From: Amycolatopsis sacchari
GTDB taxonomy: Bacteria; Actinomycetota; Actinomycetes; Mycobacteriales; Pseudonocardiaceae
Direction: 5' to 3'
NCBI RefSeq assembly: GCF_900114035.1
Contig: NZ_FORP01000007.1
Location: 124,001-188,000, forward strand
DNA: 64,000 nt
The notes under the pieces were generated by a model that was given only the letters and a program-made list of their open reading frames with translations, did no database searches and had not been told where the DNA came from. Both the position numbers and the translations under genes were made by a program. This document shows, piece by piece, positions 59,267 through 64,000 of the stretch (positions within the stretch are counted from its first letter, which is position 1; every line of letters begins with the position of its first letter).

Positions 59267-60433
59267 TCAGCTGCCGACGGCTTCGAGCTCTTTTTCGATC
59301 GCCGCTTCGAGGCGCTCCCGCACCTCGGGGACGTCGATCTTCATCAGGATCTCGTGGAAGAACCCGCGGACGACCAGCCGTCGCGCCGCCTCCTCCTCGA
59401 TACCGCGCGACTGCAGGTAGAACAACTGCTCGTCGTCGAACCTTCCCGTCGCGCTCGCGTGCCCCGCCCCGGCGATCTCCCCGGTCTCGATCTCGAGGTT
59501 CGGCACCGAGTCCGCGCGGGCGCCCTCGGTCAGCACGAGGTTGCGGTTGAGCTCGTAGGTGTCGGTGCCCTCGGCCGCGGCGCGGATCAGCACGTCGCCG
59601 ATCCACACGGCGTGGGCGTCCTCGCCCTGCAGCGCGCCCTTGTACATCACGTTCGACTTGCAGTTCGGCACCGCGTGGTCGACGAACAGCCGGTGCTCCT
59701 GGTGCTGCCCCGCGTCCGCGAAGTACAGCCCCAGCAGCTCGACCTCGCCGCCCTTGTCGGCGAACGTCGCGGTCGGCGAGACGCGCACCAGGTCGCCGCC
59801 CAGGGTGACCACGATGTGCTTGAGCGCGGAGTCCTTGCCCAGCTTGAGGTGCTGCTCCGAGACGTGCACCGCGTCGTCGGCCCAGTCCTGCACCGACACG
59901 ACCGTCAGCTTCGCGCCCTCGCCGAGCAGGAACTCGACGTTGTCGGCGTACGTGCCCGAGCCGAGGTGGTCGAGCACGACCACGCCCTCGGCGTACGCCT
60001 CGGCGCGCACCTGGACGTGCCCGTACGCGACGTGGCCCTCGCCAGGGCCGGTCAGCCGCAGCACGGTCGGCTTCGACGCGCGGGTCTCCTTCGGCAGGGT
60101 GACGACCGTGCCCGTGGTGAAGGCCGAGTACGCCTGCGCCGCGACGCGGTCGCTGGGCTCCCCCGCCTTGCCGAGGCGCTCGTCGTCCCGGCCGACGGTC
60201 TCGACGCGCACCTCGGGGGCTGCGTCCACGTCGACCTTGACCTCGCCGTCGGCGACCGCGGTGCCGTCGTGCAGGCCGCGCAGGCGCTTCATCGGCGTGA
60301 AGCGCCAGTTCTCCTCGCGGCCACCGGGCACCTCGAAGGCCTCGACGTCGTACCCGGTGAAGCGCTCCGCGCGCGACGCGGCCGGGACGGTGACCTCCGC
60401 AGCCTCGGAGACGTTGTTGCTTGCCACCGTCAT
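59267..60433 (-). CDS. sufD: SufD scaffold subunit
   Basis: A 388-residue right-handed beta-helix protein of the SufBD family. [19 protein letters not shown] at the N-terminus, [44 protein letters not shown] and [35 protein letters not shown] at the C-terminus are diagnostic. It forms the SufBC2D complex. ATG 60433, 1 bp from the sufB stop. Confidence 0.94.
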   Translation of the reverse strand: MTVASNNVSEAAEVTVPAASRAERFTGYDVEAFEVPGGREENWRFTPMKRLRGLHDGTAVADGEVKVDVDAAPEVRVETVGRDDERLGKAGEPSDRVAAQAYSAFTTGTVVTLPKETRASKPTVLRLTGPGEGHVAYGHVQVRAEAYAEGVVVLDHLGSGTYADNVEFLLGEGAKLTVVSVQDWADDAVHVSEQHLKLGKDSALKHIVVTLGGDLVRVSPTATFADKGGEVELLGLYFADAGQHQEHRLFVDHAVPNCKSNVMYKGALQGEDAHAVWIGDVLIRAAAEGTDTYELNRNLVLTEGARADSVPNLEIETGEIAGAGHASATGRFDDEQLFYLQSRGIEEEAARRLVVRGFFHEILMKIDVPEVRERLEAAIEKELEAVGS

Positions 60434-60434
60434 G

Positions 60435-61880
60435 TCAGCCGACGGCTCCTTCCATCTGCAGTTCGATCAGGCGGTTGAGCTCGAGCGCGTACTCCATCGG
60501 CAGCTCGCGCGCGATGGGCTCGACGAACCCGCGCACCACCATGGCCATCGCCTCGTCCTCGGTGAGGCCGCGCGACATCAGGTAGAACAGCTGGTCCTCG
60601 CTCACCTTCGACACCGTCGCCTCGTGCCCCATGGACACGTCGTCGTTGCGGATGTCGACGTAGGGGTAGGTGTCCGAGCGCGAGATGTTGTCCACCAGCA
60701 GCGCGTCGCACTTCACCGTCGAGCGCGAGTGGTGCGCGCGCTTCGCGACCCGGACCAGGCCGCGGTAGGAGGTGCGGCCACCGCCGCGCGCCACCGACTT
60801 CGACACGATCGTCGAGGAGGTGTGCGGCGCCAGGTGCTCCATCTTCGCGCCGGCGTCCTGGTGCTGGCCCTCGCCCGCGAACGCGACCGACAGCACCTCG
60901 CCCTTGGCGTGCTCGCCCATCAGGAAGACCGACGGGTACTTCATGGTCACCTTGGACCCGATGTTGCCGTCGATCCACTCCATCGTCGCGCCCTCTTCGC
61001 ACTTGGCGCGCTTGGTGACGAGGTTGTAGACGTTGTTCGACCAGTTCTGGATCGTCGTGTAGCGGCAGCGGCCGCCCTTCTTCACGATGATCTCGACGAC
61101 GGCCGAGTGCAGCGAGTCGGACTTGTAGATCGGCGCGGTGCAGCCCTCGACGTAGTGCACGTACGCGCCCTCGTCGACGATGATCAGCGTGCGCTCGAAC
61201 TGGCCCATGTTCTCGGTGTTGATCCGGAAGTAGGCCTGCAGCGGGATGTCCACGTGCACGCCCTTCGGCACGTAGATGAACGAGCCGCCGGACCACACCG
61301 CGGTGTTCAGCGCGGAGAACTTGTTGTCCCCGGCCGGGATGACCGAGCCGAAGTACTCCTGGAACAGCTCGGGGTGCTCACGCAGGCCCGTGTCGGTGTC
61401 GAGGAACACCACGCCCTGGGACTCGAGGTCCTCGCGGATCTTGTGGTAGACGACCTCCGACTCGTACTGGGCGGCGACACCCGCGATGAGGCGCTGCTTC
61501 TCCGCCTCCGGGATGCCCAGCTTGTCGTAGGTGTTCTTGATGTCCTCGGGCAGCTCGTCCCAGCTGGCCGCCTGCTTCTCGGTCGACCGGACGAAGTACT
61601 TGATGTTGTCGAAGTCGATCCCGGACAGGTCGGCGCCCCAGTTCGGCATGGGCTTGCGCTCGAACAGCTTGAGGGCCTTCAGGCGCGTTTCGCGCATCCA
61701 CTCCGGCTCGGACTTCTTCGCGGAGATGTCGGTGACGACGTCTTCGTTGAGCCCTCGCCGGGCGCTCGCGCCCGCGGCGTCGGGGTCCGCCCAGCCGAAC
61801 GCGTACTTGCCCAGGGAGTCGATGGTCTCTTCCTGGGTCATCGGCGTGGCGGGATTGCGCTGCTCGGCAGCGGCAGTCAT
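60435..61880 (-). CDS. sufB: SufB scaffold subunit (no intein)
   Basis: A 481-residue Suf[80 protein letters not shown] and [19 protein letters not shown] are intact and continuous, so the intein found in M. tuberculosis SufB is absent. SufB hosts the nascent cluster with SufC and SufD. ATG 61880 has GGAGGAAG upstream and overlaps the sufR stop (ATGA). Confidence 0.95.
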   Translation of the reverse strand: MTAAAEQRNPATPMTQEETIDSLGKYAFGWADPDAAGASARRGLNEDVVTDISAKKSEPEWMRETRLKALKLFERKPMPNWGADLSGIDFDNIKYFVRSTEKQAASWDELPEDIKNTYDKLGIPEAEKQRLIAGVAAQYESEVVYHKIREDLESQGVVFLDTDTGLREHPELFQEYFGSVIPAGDNKFSALNTAVWSGGSFIYVPKGVHVDIPLQAYFRINTENMGQFERTLIIVDEGAYVHYVEGCTAPIYKSDSLHSAVVEIIVKKGGRCRYTTIQNWSNNVYNLVTKRAKCEEGATMEWIDGNIGSKVTMKYPSVFLMGEHAKGEVLSVAFAGEGQHQDAGAKMEHLAPHTSSTIVSKSVARGGGRTSYRGLVRVAKRAHHSRSTVKCDALLVDNISRSDTYPYVDIRNDDVSMGHEATVSKVSEDQLFYLMSRGLTEDEAMAMVVRGFVEPIARELPMEYALELNRLIELQMEGAVG

Positions 61881-62617
61881 GCGCTTCCTCCATCCGGAGT
61901 TCGTGCTCGGTGTCCCTGCGGACTGTCCGCCGGGACGTGTGTCGTGCACACGGAGTCACCGCGTGCGATGGTCGCCAGTCGCTGCACGTGGGTACCGAGC
62001 AGCCTGGCGAACGCCTCGGTCTCCGCCTCGCACAGCTGCGGGAACTCAGCGGCGACGTGGGCGACCGGGCAGTGGTGCTGGCACAGCTGTTCGCCGCTGC
62101 CGACCTGACGGGTCGACGCAGCGTAACCCTCCCTGGTCAGGGCGGCCGCCAGGGCCTCGGCCCGCCGGGCGGGCTCGCCCGGCTCGGTGACCGCGTCCTG
62201 GTGGGGACCGACCAGCGAGGCGACCCGCCGCTCCGCGAAGGCGCGGACCGCCTCCTCGCCCGCGTGCTCGGCGAGGAACCGGATCGCCGACACGGCGAGG
62301 TCGTCATAGGCGTGCCCGAACCGCGCCCGTCCCGCCTCGGTGAGCAGGAAGAGCTTCGCGGGACGGCCCCGCCCGCGCGGTCCGCGCCGGGGCGCGTCCC
62401 GCGTTTCGGCCTCACCGTCGGCCAGCATGGCGTCGAGGTGACGCCGCACCGCCGTGGGGCTGATGCCCAGCCGGTCCGCGACCACGACCGCGGTCATCGG
62501 ACCCTCCTCCAGCAGCAGGCGCGCCACGGCGTGCCGCGTCCGCCCCTCTGCCGTGGCCTGGGCGGGCGCGGCAGCACCGGGAGCGCCGGGCTCCTGGGGC
62601 TTGCCGCTGTTTTTCAC
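61877..62617 (-). CDS. sufR: SufR Fe-S-sensing repressor of the suf operon
   Basis: A 246-residue regulator. [32 protein letters not shown], then the segment [24 protein letters not shown]. The cluster-binding part [53 protein letters not shown] has the conserved cysteines. It represses suf when holding a cluster. GTG 62617 lies inside its own operator. It is the first gene of sufRBDCSUT, coupled to sufB. Confidence 0.94.
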   Translation of the reverse strand: MKNSGKPQEPGAPGAAAPAQATAEGRTRHAVARLLLEEGPMTAVVVADRLGISPTAVRRHLDAMLADGEAETRDAPRRGPRGRGRPAKLFLLTEAGRARFGHAYDDLAVSAIRFLAEHAGEEAVRAFAERRVASLVGPHQDAVTEPGEPARRAEALAAALTREGYAASTRQVGSGEQLCQHHCPVAHVAAEFPQLCEAETEAFARLLGTHVQRLATIARGDSVCTTHVPADSPQGHRARTPDGGSA

Positions 62618-62628
62618 AACATAAGTGT
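62614..62628 (-). promoter_or_regulatory. SufR operator overlapping the sufR start
   Basis: On the minus strand ACACT-TATGT-TGTGA matches the ACACT-N5-TGTGA pattern reported for mycobacterial SufR (Rv1460). It covers the sufR GTG and the probable -10 (CACACT, with TTGCCT 17 bp upstream), so binding would block transcription of the whole operon. Confidence 0.8.
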
Positions 62629-62788
62629 GTCGTATTTCGAGCCGGGAGGCAAAGACCGATCACCCGGCAGTGACCGGGGTCACCGGAAGCGCCCTTCACG
62701 AGGCCCTCTTCACCACGTCGATACTGCCAGCCACTTCCCCGCCACCGCCCTCAATGGAGCCGCTTCGCGGCGCCGATAGTCTTTGGGA

Positions 62789-64000
62789 GTGGTAGTTGGC
62801 GAGCCGGACACCGAACAGCAGCGGGGCGCTTCGGCGTTCCACCCGCCGCCGCCCGGGCCGCTGGAGGACGGCGAACTGAAGGCGCTGGACGTGATCCGGC
62901 GCTTCGGCACCATCGGTGCGCTGTTCCTCGCGCTCGGCTCGCTCGGCGCGGGCGCGGCGCCCGTGCTCAACCCCGTGCAGGACATCCCGGTCCTGCGGCT
63001 GTTCTCCCGCATCCCGACGGTTTCCCTCGCCATCGCGTTCACGGGCATGGGGATGCTCGTGCTCGGCTGGCTGATGCTCGGCCGCTTCGCCCGGCCCGGT
63101 CGCGCGCGCCTGGTCAGCCGCGCGCAGCTGACGCGGACGCTGGTCATGTGGCTGACGCCGCTGATGTTCATCCCGCCGCTGTTCTCCCGCGACGTCTACA
63201 GCTACCTCGCGCAGAGCGAGATCGTGCACCGCGGCATGGACCCGTACTCGCTGGGCCCGGCGCAGGCGCTCGGCGTCGGCGACCCGCTGACCAGCGGCGT
63301 GTCGAACATGTGGCGCGAGACGCCCGCCCCCTACGGCCCGCTGTTCCTCAAGCTGGGCAGCTTCATCTCCGGGATCACGGGGGACGACATCGTCGCCGGC
63401 GTGCTGCTGCAGCGGGCGATGGCGCTGGTCGGGGTCGTGCTCATCATCTGGGCGCTGCCGCGGCTGGCGCGCCGGTTCGGCGTCGAGCCCGCCACCGCGC
63501 TGTGGCTGGGCGCCGCCAACCCGCTCGTGTTGTTCCACCTGGTCGCCGGCGCGCACAACGAAGCCCTCGGGATCGGCCTCATGGTCGCCGGGCTGGAGCT
63601 GGGCATCCGGCGGCTGCCCGTGCGCGTCGCGGGCGACACCCCGCCCCCGCTCGCGCGGGGTGAGCTGCTGTTCATCGTGCTGGGCGCTGTGGTGATCACG
63701 CTCGGCGCGGCGATCAAGATCAACGCGGTGATCGCGCTGGGGTTCTTCGGTGTGATGATCGCGCGGCGGTGGCACGGCAGGCTGCTCGACCTCGTGCGGA
63801 CCGCGGCCCTGATGACCGGGGTGTTCGCGGTGGTGATCGTGGCGCTGTGCTTCGGCACCGGGCTGGGCTTCGGCTGGGTCGGCGCGCTCGGCACGCCGGG
63901 GCTCGTGCGCAGCTGGATCTCCCCCACCGCCGAGCTGGCGAACGTCGGCGGCGTGCTGGGCATCGCGCTGGGCCTGGGCAACCACACGGACTCGCTCGTG
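62789..64000 (+). CDS. mptB: MptB-like alpha-(1->6)-mannopyranosyltransferase (3' end outside window)
   Basis: The first 404 codons of a polytopic GT-C enzyme. After a hydrophilic N-terminus, about 10 TM helices are visible; the external loop FIPPLFSRDVYSYLAQSEIVHRGMDPYSLGPAQALG carries the conserved aspartate of GT-C enzymes, followed by ETPAPYGPLFLKLGSFISG and NPLVLFHLVAGAHNEALGIGLMVAGLELG. In mycobacteria MptB (Rv1459c) starts the lipomannan core and is divergent from sufR, exactly as here. GTG 62789 has TAGTCT 6 nt upstream (leaderless). The frame is open to the window end. Confidence 0.9.
   Translation, partial: MVVGEPDTEQQRGASAFHPPPPGPLEDGELKALDVIRRFGTIGALFLALGSLGAGAAPVLNPVQDIPVLRLFSRIPTVSLAIAFTGMGMLVLGWLMLGRFARPGRARLVSRAQLTRTLVMWLTPLMFIPPLFSRDVYSYLAQSEIVHRGMDPYSLGPAQALGVGDPLTSGVSNMWRETPAPYGPLFLKLGSFISGITGDDIVAGVLLQRAMALVGVVLIIWALPRLARRFGVEPATALWLGAANPLVLFHLVAGAHNEALGIGLMVAGLELGIRRLPVRVAGDTPPPLARGELLFIVLGAVVITLGAAIKINAVIALGFFGVMIARRWHGRLLDLVRTAALMTGVFAVVIVALCFGTGLGFGWVGALGTPGLVRSWISPTAELANVGGVLGIALGLGNHTDSLV

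Noticed and set aside
60435..61880. Intein in sufB
   Set aside because: The SufB sequence is continuous at its normal length (481 residues) with no intein splice motifs.

Overview
The window looks like a chromosomal segment of a high-GC actinomycete, most likely a Pseudonocardiaceae member such as Amycolatopsis. The grounds are strong G/C bias at third codon positions, frequent GTG/TTG starts, the mycobacteria-like sufRBDCSUT order beside a divergent mptB-type mannosyltransferase, an LCP cell-wall ligase, an actinobacterial VLRF1 peptidyl-tRNA hydrolase, and many -10 boxes (TANNNT) placed 6-8 nt before start codons, the actinobacterial leaderless signature. The genus is inferred, not proven. 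I see no tRNA, rRNA, transposase, integrase, prophage or CRISPR array; small regulatory RNAs cannot be excluded by eye.

Layout. 1-5.1 kb: the end of a GH3 glycosidase and a secreted type-B esterase, then argG (with tandem ARG boxes) and an ABC-F ATPase on the minus strand. 5.1-7.8 kb: TetR divergent from an SDR-MFS pair. 7.8-13.1 kb: a peptide/nickel-type ABC uptake operon (two permeases, Tat lipoprotein, fused double ATPase). 13.1-13.9 kb: non-coding, with three 43-bp tandem repeats and a C-rich tract. 13.9-16.3 kb: a secreted GH92 alpha-mannosidase behind a LacI-type palindrome, closed by a strong terminator. 16.3-24.9 kb: small regulator/enzyme modules (MerR-SDR-NTF2, an amine-oxidase-like flavoprotein, hydrolase, ArsR-SRPBCC fusion, aminotransferase, cysteine hydrolase, MarR with an MHS transporter). 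24.9-32.3 kb: UBP-type zinc finger, a frameshifted phospholipase-D-like gene, MBL hydrolase with divergent TetR, a molybdopterin oxidoreductase and a Ser/Thr kinase with an extracellular sensor. 32.5-34.4 kb: a degenerate PAS-GGDEF-EAL protein. 34.4-42.4 kb: DUF998/DUF1905 pair with TetR, a cysteine-rich COG2345 regulator divergent from a DUF2231-membrane protein-FAD reductase operon, AraC/PPOX, GNAT, LCP. 42.4-48.6 kb: hydrolase, SIS-domain sugar isomerase, ROK regulator, ABC exporter, polytopic glycosyltransferase, small HTH protein. 48.6-49.9 kb: a second long non-coding low-complexity region with 69-bp repeats. 49.9-53.9 kb: dgt, acVLRF1 and ABC-F. 54-56.2 kb: EAL-CBS-GGDEF protein and a snapalysin-type protease. 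56.3-64 kb: the complete Suf Fe-S assembly operon and the start of mptB.

How it fits together. Most regulators sit divergently from their likely targets, with paired or palindromic operators visible between them, so the window is rich in self-contained local circuits. The most notable non-routine items are the minus-strand dgt-VLRF1-ABC-F run, where a leaderless nine-codon upstream reading frame and a hairpin precede the ABC-F gene (a candidate translation-sensing attenuator joined to ribosome rescue); the Cys-rich regulator with its membrane redox operon; the apparent frameshift in the PLD gene; and the two long repeat-bearing non-coding regions.
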